A stretch of 64,000 nt of DNA from Burkholderiales bacterium (GCA_016213325.1 JACRAY010000026.1:62001-126000), one strand, 5' to 3'; positions 53,873-62,830 are shown, numbered from the stretch's first letter. Notes: generated by a model not told the origin, from the sequence alone. Numbers and translations are program-made.

Positions 53873-54775
53873 TTAGCGGGGAACGATCTGGGTGGCGGCG
53901 GTCTGTTCCTGCACCTCAAACAGCGAGGCAATCAGCTTGTCGCCGTAACCCAGGTTGACGGCCTGGACGAAGGCCTGGTGCGCGGCTTCGCCCATGAAGG
54001 CGGCTACCGGCAACTGCTCGGCCAGGTGGGTGAAATAGCGCAGGTCCTTCTGGCCGTTGGCGATGGCGAACTTCATGCCGTCGAGCGCGCCGTCCTTCAG
54101 CATGCGCGTCGCCATCATCTGGAAGATGCCGCAATTGACGCCGCCGGCGCTGACCACGTCGTACAGCCGGTTCAGGTCCAGGCCGCTCTTGGCGCCCACC
54201 GCGAAGGCCTCGGCGATGCAGGCCGCGAAGCACATGGCCATCATGTTGTTCACGAGCTTGAGCACGTGGCCGTGGCCCGGCGGGCCCACGTGGAAGATGT
54301 TCTCGCAGAAGGCGGCCAGCACCGGCCGCAGCACCTCGAAGTCGGCCGGCTCGGCGCCCACCATGGTGTTCAGGCGGCCTTCCTCGGCTTCCTTGGGCGT
54401 GCGCGCCAGCGGCGCATCGACGAAGCGAACGCCGCGCTGCGCGAAGTCGGCGCGGATGCGGGCACTGGACGCCGGCTCGGCGGTCGAGGTGTCGACCACG
54501 AGCAGCCCGGCGCGTGCAGCCTGCAGCAGGCCTTCGGGGCCATACACGATCTCTTCCACCTGCGGCGAGCCGGTGACGCAGATGAAGACGATGTCGCTGC
54601 CCTGCGCGCAGGCCGCGTTCGTCGTCGCCTCGGTCGCACCCGCGGCCAGCAGGTCCTCGACATTGCTGCGGTTGCGGTTGACCTTGATGGTGAGCGGGTA
54701 GCCCTTGGCCAGCAGGTTCTTCGCCATGCCGTGCCCCATCATCCCGATGCCGATGAACCCGATGCGTTGTGCCAT
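53873..54775 (-). CDS. NAD(P)-dependent beta-hydroxyacid dehydrogenase
   Basis: The 300-aa protein is of the 3-hydroxyisobutyrate/tartronate-semialdehyde reductase family. It has GFIGIGMMGHGMAKNLLAKG at the Rossmann start, DAPLARTPKEAEEGRLNTMVG, and the catalytic Lys in HVLKLVNNMMAMCFAACIAEAF. In an inositol-like pathway such an enzyme could reduce malonate semialdehyde released by the aldolase domain of its neighbour. It lies 15 bp from iolC. Confidence 0.88.
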   Translation of the reverse strand: MAQRIGFIGIGMMGHGMAKNLLAKGYPLTIKVNRNRSNVEDLLAAGATEATTNAACAQGSDIVFICVTGSPQVEEIVYGPEGLLQAARAGLLVVDTSTAEPASSARIRADFAQRGVRFVDAPLARTPKEAEEGRLNTMVGAEPADFEVLRPVLAAFCENIFHVGPPGHGHVLKLVNNMMAMCFAACIAEAFAVGAKSGLDLNRLYDVVSAGGVNCGIFQMMATRMLKDGALDGMKFAIANGQKDLRYFTHLAEQLPVAAFMGEAAHQAFVQAVNLGYGDKLIASLFEVQEQTAATQIVPR

Positions 54776-54790
54776 GGTCTTGCCCTGTCC

Positions 54791-56719
54791 CTATGAAACG
54801 GCCTGGGCCGAGGTCGTGCCGGCGCGCGCCTCGTCCCACAATGCGATGAGCCGCGCGTAGCGCCGCGCGACGTCGTCGACCGCGTCCTCGTCGCCGGCCT
54901 CGCCGGTGAACCAGCGCGATGCGGCAGCAGCGAAGATTGAGCGCCCGACGGCAAAGCCACGGCAGATGGCGTGCGGTGCGGCCAGCCGGAAACTCCGCTC
55001 CAGTTCTTCCTCGCTGGCTTCCATGCCCAGCACCAGCACTCCGCGGCTGTACGGGTCGTGGCGGCGGATCGCCGCGCCGACCCGGTCCCATTCGGCCGCC
55101 GTCTCCGGGGGCGGCAGCTTCCACCAGTCGGGCCGCACGCCGCCCTGGTAGAGCTGGCTGATGGCGAGCGCAAGCGTCGTCTCATCGCGTGGCGCCTCGC
55201 GCGGCGGGATCACTTCCAGCAGCCATTCGTGCGCGGTTGCGATGCAGGCGGCCTGCAGCCGAAGCAGCGCTTCGAGCTGTTGCTCGCGCAGCGCGGCAGG
55301 GTCGTCGGGGTGCCAGCTCACGAGGCACTTGGCCACGTGCTCGGCCGGCCACTCACGCAGCTGCAGCGCGAGCTCGGCGTCGCCTTCGAAAGCGAGCGGG
55401 CGCGAGCCGGGCCGCTCGACCGGCCGCGCGATCCACCAGCCGCAGCCGGTGAGCGAAGGCAGCAAGTCGTCGCCGAAGCGCTCGTCCAGGATCACGCCGG
55501 CCCCGTCGCGCTCGCCCGCTGCCCGCCGGGCGCCCGCGGCCACCAGCCGCTTGAAGGCGCGGATGCTCTGCTCGCCGTGGCCGTGCCGCGCGGCCACCTC
55601 TTGCAGCTGCGTGCGATGGTCGAACGCCAGCACCACCAGTTCGGGCCAGGCCCGGCTGCGGGTGGTGGCCCGGTGGAGATGCTCCAGCGCCTGGTCCTCC
55701 CGCAGGCGCGCCGTGGGCGCGCCGTGGTCGATGAAGTAGTGCAGCTCCACCCAGCTCGGCATGGCGGGCGCACAGCCGTGGCGCGACACCACGAGTGCGC
55801 CGCAACCGTTGGCCCAGGTGCAGCATTGCTGCAGCGACTCGCCACGCAGCCAGCCGCGCAGGAAGCCCGCCATGAAGGCGTCGCCCGCGCCCAGCACGTT
55901 GAACACCTCGACCGGAAAGCCCGGGCCGCGCAAGCCGTTGTCGACAGCCGCGGGGATCGAATCGGCGAACACCACGCAACCCATGGGCCCCTGCTTCAAC
56001 ACGAGCGTGGCCGTGCTGGCCTGCCGCAGTTTGCGCAGCGCTTGCAGCGTGTCGGCGCTGCCACCCGCGATGTGGATCTCTTCTTCGGTCCCGACGACCA
56101 GGTCGCAGTGGCGGGCCACGGCCTGCAGCTCGCGCGTCACCTCGGCCGAGGCGACGAAGCGCTGTTCGCCAAGGCCGGGTGAGGTCAGGCCCCACAGCAC
56201 GGGCCGATAGTCGATGTCCAGGATCACGCGGGTGCCGCTGGCGCGCGCCAGCACGATCGCGCGGTGGCAGGCAGCGCGCGTGGCAGGCTGCGACAGGTGC
56301 GTGCCCGACACCAGCAGGCCGGTGGCCGAAGCGATGAAGGTGCCGTCGAAGTCACCCGCATCCAGCCCCATATCGGCGCAATGTTCTCGGTAGAAGACCA
56401 ACGGGAAGGTGCTGGCATCCTGGATGCCCAGGAAGACCAGCGCGGTCAGCCGCTTCGGGTCGGTCTTCACGTGGCTCACGTCCACGCCTTCGGCGGCCAG
56501 TGCCTCGCGCACGAAGCGGCCGTTGTGTTCGTCGCCCACGCGGGTGAGCATCGCGGCCTTCAGCCCCAGCCGGGCCGCGCCCACCGCGGTGTTGGCGGGC
56601 GAGCCGCCGAGGTACTTGCGGAAGCTCACCATGTCTTCCAGCCGTCCGCCGACCTGCTCGCCATACAGGTCGACCGCAGCGCGGCCGAGGCAGATCAGGT
56701 CTAGCGGCCGCGCAGTCAT
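54791..56719 (-). CDS. iolC: 5-dehydro-2-deoxygluconokinase fused to DUF2090 aldolase domain
   Basis: The 642-aa protein has a PfkB kinase half (residues ~5-320) with YLGGSPANTAVGAARLG and the ATP/Mg motif VFNVLGAGDAFMAGFLRG. A DUF2090 half follows (~350-640: LVVLAFDHRTQLQEVAARHG, YQGGVRPDWWKLPP, GVLVLGMEASEEELERSF). In inositol degradation IolC phosphorylates 5-dehydro-2-deoxy-D-gluconate and an aldolase splits it to dihydroxyacetone phosphate and malonate semialdehyde; the fusion would do both. No iolB, iolD, iolE or iolG is in the window. Its ATG overlaps the stop of the RpiR gene by four bases. Confidence 0.9.
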   Translation of the reverse strand: MTARPLDLICLGRAAVDLYGEQVGGRLEDMVSFRKYLGGSPANTAVGAARLGLKAAMLTRVGDEHNGRFVREALAAEGVDVSHVKTDPKRLTALVFLGIQDASTFPLVFYREHCADMGLDAGDFDGTFIASATGLLVSGTHLSQPATRAACHRAIVLARASGTRVILDIDYRPVLWGLTSPGLGEQRFVASAEVTRELQAVARHCDLVVGTEEEIHIAGGSADTLQALRKLRQASTATLVLKQGPMGCVVFADSIPAAVDNGLRGPGFPVEVFNVLGAGDAFMAGFLRGWLRGESLQQCCTWANGCGALVVSRHGCAPAMPSWVELHYFIDHGAPTARLREDQALEHLHRATTRSRAWPELVVLAFDHRTQLQEVAARHGHGEQSIRAFKRLVAAGARRAAGERDGAGVILDERFGDDLLPSLTGCGWWIARPVERPGSRPLAFEGDAELALQLREWPAEHVAKCLVSWHPDDPAALREQQLEALLRLQAACIATAHEWLLEVIPPREAPRDETTLALAISQLYQGGVRPDWWKLPPPETAAEWDRVGAAIRRHDPYSRGVLVLGMEASEEELERSFRLAAPHAICRGFAVGRSIFAAAASRWFTGEAGDEDAVDDVARRYARLIALWDEARAGTTSAQAVS

Positions 56720-57585
56720 GAAGTCCTCGAAGCCTTAGTCTTGCGTGCGCTGCGCGGCGGTGGCTTGTCCGCCAGGTGGTGCCCGGTGCTCACGACCAGC
56801 GCCTGCGCCAGGCACAGGGGCGCGACCAGCGAACGGAACGCCTTGGACGAATCGTCGGCGAGCTGGAACGACACCCGGGACAGCGCCACCAGCGGCGACA
56901 GCGGCCCGTCGGTGATGGAGATGACGGCGACACCGCGCGCCGCGCAGGCTTCGGCCGCCTCGACCACCTCGGGCGAGTAGTTGCGGAAGCTCGCCACGAG
57001 CAGCACGTCCTGCGCGCCGATGGCGCCCAGGTTGTCCTGCAGCATGCCGCCCGCGCCGTCGAGCAGGTGGGTCTTGAGCTCCAGCTGGCCGAGCGCATAG
57101 GCGAGGTAGGCCGCGACGGGAAAGGCGCGGCGCTGTGCCAGCACATGGATGCGGTCGGCCGCCGCCACCAATTTGACGGCGGCCTTCAGGTCCGCTTCGC
57201 GAATGCCTTCTTCCAGGTGGCCCAGTTCACCGATGGCGTCGCCGACGATCTGGTGCAGCACGCCGGCCGGTGCACGCTGGCCGTTGAGCTGGCTGCGGCG
57301 CAGCTGGTCGATGCGTTCGCGGTAGCTTGCCGAACGCTGCACCAGGTGGCCGCGGAACACCTGCTGCATGTCCGAGAAACCCCGGTAACCGAGCGCGTTG
57401 GCGAAGCGGATCATGGCCGAGGGCTGGACTTCAGTCGCCTCCGCCACCACCGCGACCGTGCCCAGCGCCAGGTCGTGCGGCTTCTCCAGCGCAAAGCGCG
57501 CAATGCGCTGCAGCTGCTTCGACATGCCGGGGTAGGTGCGCGCAATGGCGTCCTTGAGTTCTTCGTAGGTGGCGGCGGCGGGCAT
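56716..57585 (-). CDS. MurR/RpiR family transcriptional regulator
   Basis: The 289-aa protein has an RpiR-type HTH (YEELKDAIARTYPGMSKQLQRIARFALEKPHDLALGTVAVVAEATEVQPSAMIRFANALGYRGFSDMQQ) and a SIS sugar-phosphate-binding domain (VLLVASFRNYSPEVVEAAEACAARGVAVISITDGPLSPL). It is first in the leftward operon and likely binds the two dyads at 57606 and 57636, controlling both operons in response to a sugar-phosphate such as the IolC product. Confidence 0.92.
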   Translation of the reverse strand: MPAAATYEELKDAIARTYPGMSKQLQRIARFALEKPHDLALGTVAVVAEATEVQPSAMIRFANALGYRGFSDMQQVFRGHLVQRSASYRERIDQLRRSQLNGQRAPAGVLHQIVGDAIGELGHLEEGIREADLKAAVKLVAAADRIHVLAQRRAFPVAAYLAYALGQLELKTHLLDGAGGMLQDNLGAIGAQDVLLVASFRNYSPEVVEAAEACAARGVAVISITDGPLSPLVALSRVSFQLADDSSKAFRSLVAPLCLAQALVVSTGHHLADKPPPRSARKTKASRTS

Positions 57586-57605
57586 GGCCTGTGCGGGAAA
57601 GTCCT

Positions 57606-57619
57606 AGAACGAATATTCT
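57606..57619. promoter_or_regulatory. RpiR operator half 1
   Basis: AGAACGAATATTCT, a dyad (AGAA...TTCT), is repeated 30 bp further right with three changes in the centre. It lies between the RpiR gene and the livM operon. Confidence 0.75.
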
Positions 57620-57635
57620 TGCTGACGTCCAGTTT

Positions 57636-57649
57636 AGAACGTACATTCT
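57636..57649. promoter_or_regulatory. RpiR operator half 2
   Basis: AGAACGTACATTCT, same arms as at 57606. Thirty bases is about three helical turns, so two dimers would sit on one face of the DNA. Confidence 0.75.
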
Positions 57650-57685
57650 GATCGCACAAGGAATTGGAACAAGGGTTTTCCCGCC

Positions 57686-58705
57686 ATGTCGCGAGCTCCC
57701 GGCCCCGCGCCCCTGCTGCCCCTGCCGCTGGCCCTGACGGTGCTGGTGCTGGCATCGACGCCCCTGTGGCTCGCGCGCGTGGGCCTGTACCAGTATCTGG
57801 CGCTGGAAATCATGATCTGGATGCTGTTCGCCCTCGGCTACAACCTGCTGCTGGGCACGAGCGGCCTGCCCTCGTTCGGCCATGGTGCCTACTTCGGCGT
57901 CGGCGCTTACGCCTTCGGGCTGGCCCAGAAGAAGCTGTGGGCCAACCTCTGGTTCGACCTCGCCGCGGCCATGCTGGTGGCGGCGCTGGTCGGCGCACTG
58001 GTGGCCTTGTTCATCTCGCACCGGCGCGGCATCTACTACGCGCTGCTCACCATCGCCTTCGGCCAGGTGTTCTGGTTCGTCGCCATCAAGTGGCATTCGG
58101 TCACGGGCGGCGAGGACGGCCTGCTGAACATCCAGCGGCCGCCGCTGGAGCTGGGCTTCGCGTCCATTCCGCTCAAGAGCAACGACGCGCTGTTCTACTT
58201 CGGGCTCGCCGTGTTCGCCGTGGCGCTGCTCGTGCTGTGGCGCCTCACGCACTCCCCGCTCGGGCGGGTGCTCTCGGCGATCCGGCAGAACGAGGCGCGC
58301 GCCGCCTTCGTCGGCTACAACGTGTGGCTTTACAAGTGGATCGCCTTCACGCTCTCTGCCGCCGTTGCCGGACTCGCGGGGGGACTGTTCGCGATGGCGC
58401 AGCAGTCGGCCTACCCGAACGTCATGAGCCTGCACAACTCGGGGTTCGTGGTGATGATGGTGCTGATCGGCGGCGGCCTCGTGAGCTTCTGGGGGCCCCT
58501 GATCGGCGCGGCCTTCTTCATCCTGGCGCGTGACCTGCTCGGCGCCTACACCGAAGCCTGGCTGCTCTGGTACGGCCTGGTCTTCATGGCGCTGGTCCTC
58601 TTCAAGCCCGAAGGCATCGCCGGGATGTGGCAATCGTGGCGTGCGCACCGCGCGGCGCGGCTGCCGGCTGCGGCCCTGGCCGTGCCGCAGGAAAGGCGGG
58701 CGTGA
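57686..58705 (+). CDS. livM: LIV-type ABC transporter permease (LivM-like)
   Basis: The 339-aa protein has about nine membrane helices and the LivM pattern: LALEIMIWMLFALGYNLLLGTSGLPSFGHGAYFGVGAYAFGLAQ, and SPLGRVLSAIRQNEARAAFVGYNVWLYKWIAFTLSAAVAGLAGGLFAM. It pairs with LivH (51627) across the divergent promoter. First gene of the rightward operon; stop overlaps the livG ATG by one base. Confidence 0.92.
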   Translation: MSRAPGPAPLLPLPLALTVLVLASTPLWLARVGLYQYLALEIMIWMLFALGYNLLLGTSGLPSFGHGAYFGVGAYAFGLAQKKLWANLWFDLAAAMLVAALVGALVALFISHRRGIYYALLTIAFGQVFWFVAIKWHSVTGGEDGLLNIQRPPLELGFASIPLKSNDALFYFGLAVFAVALLVLWRLTHSPLGRVLSAIRQNEARAAFVGYNVWLYKWIAFTLSAAVAGLAGGLFAMAQQSAYPNVMSLHNSGFVVMMVLIGGGLVSFWGPLIGAAFFILARDLLGAYTEAWLLWYGLVFMALVLFKPEGIAGMWQSWRAHRAARLPAAALAVPQERRA

Positions 58706-59448
58706 TGGCCCTGTTCGAGGCGCAGGGGCTGTGCAAGCGGTTCGGCGACCAGGTGGTGCTGCAGGGCATCGACCTGGCGTTCGAGGAAGGTCGCCTGTCC
58801 GCCATCATGGGGCCCAACGGCGCCGGCAAGACGACCTGTTTCAACGTGCTGACCGGCCTGTTCCGCCCCGACCGGGGCCGCGTCACCTTTGCCGGCGAGG
58901 ACATCACGGGCCTGCCGCCGCGCACCATCGCGCGCAAGGGCATTTCGCGTTCGTTCCAGGTGATGAACCTGTTCATCGAAGACACGGCATTGGACAACGT
59001 GCTGGTGGCACTGCCGCGCATGCGCCGGCAGGGCCTGCAATGCTGGCGCGACCGCGGCGCCGACAGCGCGGCCCGCGACGAGGCGGCCGAGGTGCTGGCG
59101 CGCGTCGGCCTGCAGGGCAAGGAGCAGGTGCGGGCAAAGAGCCTGTCGTACGGCGACCGGCGTGCGCTGGAGATCGGCGTGGCGCTGGCGGCGCAGCCGC
59201 GCATCCTGTTTCTCGACGAGCCGACCGCCGGGCTGGGTGCCGAAGGAACGGCCCGGCTGGCCGAGCTGGTTGCCGAACTCAAGCAGCGCCTCACCCTCGT
59301 CATCATCGAACACGACATGCGCTTCCTGTTCCGGCTGGCCGACACCGTGGCGGTGATCCACTGGGGGCAGGTGATAGCCCGCGGCACGCCCGACGAACTG
59401 CGGCGCAATGAATGGGTGAAGCGGTCCAACCTGGGGGCCCTGGCATGA
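58705..59448 (+). CDS. livG: LIV-type ABC transporter ATP-binding protein (LivG-like)
   Basis: The 247-aa protein has Walker A GPNGAGKTTCF, signature SLSYGDRRALEIGVAL (LSYG variant of LSGG), Walker B ILFLDEPTAGL and the H-loop IIEHDMRFLF. It powers the LivH-LivM importer. ATG at 58705 overlaps the stop of livM; overlaps the next gene by four bases. Confidence 0.93.
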   Translation: MALFEAQGLCKRFGDQVVLQGIDLAFEEGRLSAIMGPNGAGKTTCFNVLTGLFRPDRGRVTFAGEDITGLPPRTIARKGISRSFQVMNLFIEDTALDNVLVALPRMRRQGLQCWRDRGADSAARDEAAEVLARVGLQGKEQVRAKSLSYGDRRALEIGVALAAQPRILFLDEPTAGLGAEGTARLAELVAELKQRLTLVIIEHDMRFLFRLADTVAVIHWGQVIARGTPDELRRNEWVKRSNLGALA

Positions 59449-60173
59449 GCGCGGTGCTGCAAGCCCAGGGCGCGGGCATGTTGTCGCTGGCCCATGTCGA
59501 TACGTTCTACGGCGAGACGCAGGCGCTGTTCGACGTGTCGCTGGAGGTGGGCGCCGGGGAGGTGGTGGCGCTGCTCGGCCCCAATGGCGCGGGCAAGACC
59601 ACGACGCTGCGCACGGTGCTCGGCCTCACGCCCGCGCGGCGCGGCGCCGTGCAGTTCGACGGGCGTGACGTCACGCACCGCCCCACGCACGAAATCGCAC
59701 GTGCCGGGCTCGGCTGGGTGCCCGACGACCGGCGCATCTTCCCCACGCTGACGGTGGCGCGCAACCTCGCCATCGCGCGCAAGCAGACGCGCTTTCGCTC
59801 GTGGAGCGAGAAGGAGTGCTTCGAGATCTTCAGCGCGCTCGAGTACCTGCTGCACCGCGAGTGCGAAAACCTGTCGGGCGGCGAGATGCAGATGGTGGCC
59901 ATTTCGCGCGCCCTGCTCGGCTCGCCGGGCCTGGTGCTGTTCGACGAGCCCAGCCAGGGACTGGCGCCCAAGGTCGTGCAGGACGTCATGAAGACCATCG
60001 CCCGCCTGAAGGCCGAAGGCATCGCCGTGCTGCTGGTCGAGCAGAACGTGGCGTCGGCGCTGGCCGTTGCCGACCGCGTCTACGTGATGAACCTGGGCAC
60101 GATCGTGCACGAGGGGCCGGCCCGCGAGCTGCGCGAGGACGCAGCGCTGCGCTGCCGGCTGCTGGGGGTGTGA
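59445..60173 (+). CDS. livF: LIV-type ABC transporter ATP-binding protein (LivF-like)
   Basis: The 242-aa protein has Walker A GPNGAGKTTTLR, the canonical signature NLSGGEMQMVAISRAL, Walker B LVLFDEPSQGL and H-loop/VEQNVASAL, a typical LivF. It makes a heterodimer with LivG. Coupled to livG (ATGA) and to the next ATPase gene (TGATG). Confidence 0.93.
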   Translation: MSAVLQAQGAGMLSLAHVDTFYGETQALFDVSLEVGAGEVVALLGPNGAGKTTTLRTVLGLTPARRGAVQFDGRDVTHRPTHEIARAGLGWVPDDRRIFPTLTVARNLAIARKQTRFRSWSEKECFEIFSALEYLLHRECENLSGGEMQMVAISRALLGSPGLVLFDEPSQGLAPKVVQDVMKTIARLKAEGIAVLLVEQNVASALAVADRVYVMNLGTIVHEGPARELREDAALRCRLLGV

Positions 60174-60796
60174 TGGGCGAGCCGCTGCTGCGCGTGGACC
60201 AACTGGCCAAGCGCTACACGCGCGGCCTCGTGCGCCCGCAGGTGACCTTCTCGCTGGCGGCCGACTTCACGGTGGAAGGGCCGTCGGTGGTCGGCGTGAT
60301 GGGCCCCAACGGCTCGGGCAAGACGACGCTGTTCGAACTGATCACCGGCAGCAACCGGCCCAGCGGCGGCTCGGTGCGCGTGGCTGGGCAGGACATCCAT
60401 GCCGTGAAGACGCGCGAACGCGACCGGCTCGCCGTGCACTACCACCAGTCGTACCAGGTGCGCCGCTTCCAGCGCAGCAAGCCGGACTTCCTGCTAGAGC
60501 CGGCCGCTGCACGTGCGCCGCTGGTGCACCTGTTCGACGAGCCGCAGTTCAACACCCAGGACGGCTACATCGGCTTCATGCTGGACTTCTTTGCGCGGCT
60601 GCGGCGCGACGGCAAGCTGGTGTTCCTGTGCCTGCACCCGAACGAACGCTTCCACATCGACATCCTGCGCGAAAGCTGCGAGCGCTTCCTGTTCGTGCAG
60701 AAGGGCATGGTCACCGAGGCGCCGGACTTCGCCTCCCTGGTGAAGGACGAGCGCGTGCGCGCCTACCTCGGTGCCCTGGCGCCGGAGCCGGACTGA
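60173..60796 (+). CDS. Third ABC-type ATPase, lacking an LSGGQ signature
   Basis: The 207-aa protein has Walker A MGPNGSGKTTLFELITG (residues ~43-58), a Q-loop-like YHQSYQ, Walker B PLVHLFDEPQFNTQ and an H-loop HPNER, but no LSGGQ signature between them; the region FQRSKPDFLLEPAAARAP takes its place. It is about 30-40 residues shorter than LivF. Alone it cannot close a normal ATP sandwich, so it may be a regulatory or accessory subunit of the importer. Its ATG overlaps the livF stop by one base. Confidence 0.8.
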   Translation: MGEPLLRVDQLAKRYTRGLVRPQVTFSLAADFTVEGPSVVGVMGPNGSGKTTLFELITGSNRPSGGSVRVAGQDIHAVKTRERDRLAVHYHQSYQVRRFQRSKPDFLLEPAAARAPLVHLFDEPQFNTQDGYIGFMLDFFARLRRDGKLVFLCLHPNERFHIDILRESCERFLFVQKGMVTEAPDFASLVKDERVRAYLGALAPEPD

Positions 60797-60800
60797 GCGC

Positions 60801-62759
60801 TCACGCGCGCTGCCGCGCGAACGCGGCATACCAGTCGAGGCAGGCGGGGTTCGCCATGGCATCCGGGTTCACCACTTTGGTGAGCGGCTGCCCCAGCAGC
60901 AGCTTCTTGATCGGCAGTTCCTGCTTCTTGCCGGTGAGGGTGCGCGGGATCTCGGGCACCTGGATGATGTCGTCGGGCACGAAGCGCGGCGACAGCGCGC
61001 TGCGGATCGCCTGCGCTATCTCGCCTTTCAGCGCGTCGTCCAGCACCAGGCCGGGCCTGAGCACCACGAACAGCGGCATGTAGCTGTCGCGCCCCAGGTA
61101 CTCGAGGTCGACCACCATCGAGTCCAGCACCTGCGGCAGCGCCTCGACGGCGCTGTACAGCTCGCTGGTGCCCATGCGCAGGCCGTGCCGGTTGATGGTG
61201 GCGTCGCTGCGGCCGTAGATGATGCAGCGGCCCGACGGCAGCACCTTCAGCCAGTCGCCGTGGCGCCACACGCCCGGCCAGGTGTCGAAGTACGAGGCGA
61301 GGTAGCGCCGGTCGCCCTCGTCGTTCCAGAAGCCCACCGGCATGCCCGGCATCGGCTGCGTGATCACCAGCTCGCCGACTTCGTCGATGACGGACTGCCC
61401 CTGCTCGTTCCAGGCCTCGACCGCGCAGCCGAGCTGGCGGCACTGCATCTCGCCCGGCACCGCGGGCAGTTCGCGGTTGCCGCCGATCACCGCGCTGGCG
61501 AAGTCGGTACCGCCGGAGATGTTGCACCACCAGACGTCGGGCACGCCGGCGCGCGCGAACTGCTCGACGCCCCAGCGCTGCACGTCTTCGGACAGCGGCG
61601 AGCCGGTGGTGCCCAGGGTGCGCACGCGCGACAGGTCGCCGCACGCACTGATGTCGAGCCCGGCCTTCATGCAGTTGCCGAAGAACGCCGCACCCGCGCC
61701 CAGGAAAGTGGCGCCGGTGGCTGCCGCGAAGCGGTACAGCACGCCCCAGTCCGGGTTGTCCTTGCTGCCGCTGGGACTGCCGTCGTAGATGCAGCAGGTG
61801 GTGCCGTTCAGCAGGCCGCTGATGTTGGCGTTCCACATCACCCAGCCGGTGGAGCTGTACCAGTGGTAGCGCTCGCCGAAGCTGTTGGGCGCGTAGCTGC
61901 AGCCGATGTCGTTGTGCAGCACCAGCAGCTTCAGGTGCTCCAGCACGATGCCGCCGTGGCTGTGTACGATGGGCTTGGGCAGGCCGGTGGTGCCGCTGGA
62001 GTAGACGATCCACAGCGGATGCGCGAACGGCAGGGGCATCGGTTGGAACGAACGAACCTCCTGGTCGTCGCGCGCCGTCGCCGCCTCGAACGCTGCGCCG
62101 CAGGTGAGCACATGCCGCACCGAAGCCAGTTCCGTGCGCAATTGCTGCACCACCCCCGCCCGGTCGATCGCCTTGCCGCCATAGAACACCTGTTCCGAGC
62201 CCACCAGCACCTTCGGCGCGATCTGGCGGAACCGGTCGAGCACTGCGGCCGTGCCCATGTCGGGCGCGCACAGGCTCCAGATGCCGCCGATGCTGGCCAC
62301 GGCCAGGAAGGCGATTGCCGTCTCCGGGATGTTGGGCATGTAGGCGGCGACACGGTCGCCCGGCTGCACACCCTGCTCGTGCAGGTGCAGGGCCAGCGAT
62401 GCCACCCGGCGCCGCAGCTCGGGCCACGACAGCTCTGTCTGTTCGCCGCGCTCGTTGCGGGCCACCAGCGCGGGCTGCCCGGCCGCGTGCGCGGCGTCGA
62501 CATGGCGCAGCACCTGGCCTGCATAGTTGAGCTGCGCGCCTTCGAACCAGCGCGCGCCGGGCATCCGGTCGCCCGACAGCACGGCGGTGTGCGGCGTCGG
62601 CGATTCGATATCGAAGTAGTCCCACACGCTTTGCCAGAACGCCGCCAGGTCGGTGACTGACCAGCGCCGCATGGCCTCGTAATCGTCGAACGCGAGCCCG
62701 CGCTGCTGGCGCAGGAAATCACGGTACAGGCGGATCTGCGGCAGGTACGGCGGCCTCAT
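60801..62759 (-). CDS. aacS: Acetoacetate-CoA ligase
   Basis: The 652-aa protein is an acetoacetyl-CoA synthetase: WSVTDLAAFWQSVWDYF, the AMP-binding motif VYSSGTTGLPKPIVHSHGG, WVMWNANISGLLNG, GDWLKVLPSGRCIIYGRSDATINRHGLRMGTSELY and the C-terminal catalytic lysine region RTLTGKKQELPIKKLL. It activates acetoacetate with ATP and CoA for use in PHB/ketone metabolism. Convergent with the ABC operon (4-bp gap) and divergent from a TetR gene. Confidence 0.94.
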   Translation of the reverse strand: MRPPYLPQIRLYRDFLRQQRGLAFDDYEAMRRWSVTDLAAFWQSVWDYFDIESPTPHTAVLSGDRMPGARWFEGAQLNYAGQVLRHVDAAHAAGQPALVARNERGEQTELSWPELRRRVASLALHLHEQGVQPGDRVAAYMPNIPETAIAFLAVASIGGIWSLCAPDMGTAAVLDRFRQIAPKVLVGSEQVFYGGKAIDRAGVVQQLRTELASVRHVLTCGAAFEAATARDDQEVRSFQPMPLPFAHPLWIVYSSGTTGLPKPIVHSHGGIVLEHLKLLVLHNDIGCSYAPNSFGERYHWYSSTGWVMWNANISGLLNGTTCCIYDGSPSGSKDNPDWGVLYRFAAATGATFLGAGAAFFGNCMKAGLDISACGDLSRVRTLGTTGSPLSEDVQRWGVEQFARAGVPDVWWCNISGGTDFASAVIGGNRELPAVPGEMQCRQLGCAVEAWNEQGQSVIDEVGELVITQPMPGMPVGFWNDEGDRRYLASYFDTWPGVWRHGDWLKVLPSGRCIIYGRSDATINRHGLRMGTSELYSAVEALPQVLDSMVVDLEYLGRDSYMPLFVVLRPGLVLDDALKGEIAQAIRSALSPRFVPDDIIQVPEIPRTLTGKKQELPIKKLLLGQPLTKVVNPDAMANPACLDWYAAFARQRA

Positions 62760-62795
62760 GGCGTGGGAGATTAGCACGCTGCCCGGCGGCCGGGC

Positions 62796-62823
62796 TTGCA
62801 ATTTCGCACACCCGTGCTAAACT
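62796..62823 (+). promoter_or_regulatory. Promoter of the TetR gene
   Basis: TTGCAA (62796-62801), 16 bases, TAAACT (62818-62823), then 7 bases to the ATG at 62831. A reasonable -35/-10 pair with an essentially leaderless start. Confidence 0.5.
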
Positions 62824-62830
62824 GCGGCGC

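Noticed and set aside
54791-56719. Plain fructokinase/ribokinase
   Set aside because: The PfkB half is followed by a complete DUF2090 aldolase-like half, the arrangement of IolC fusions.
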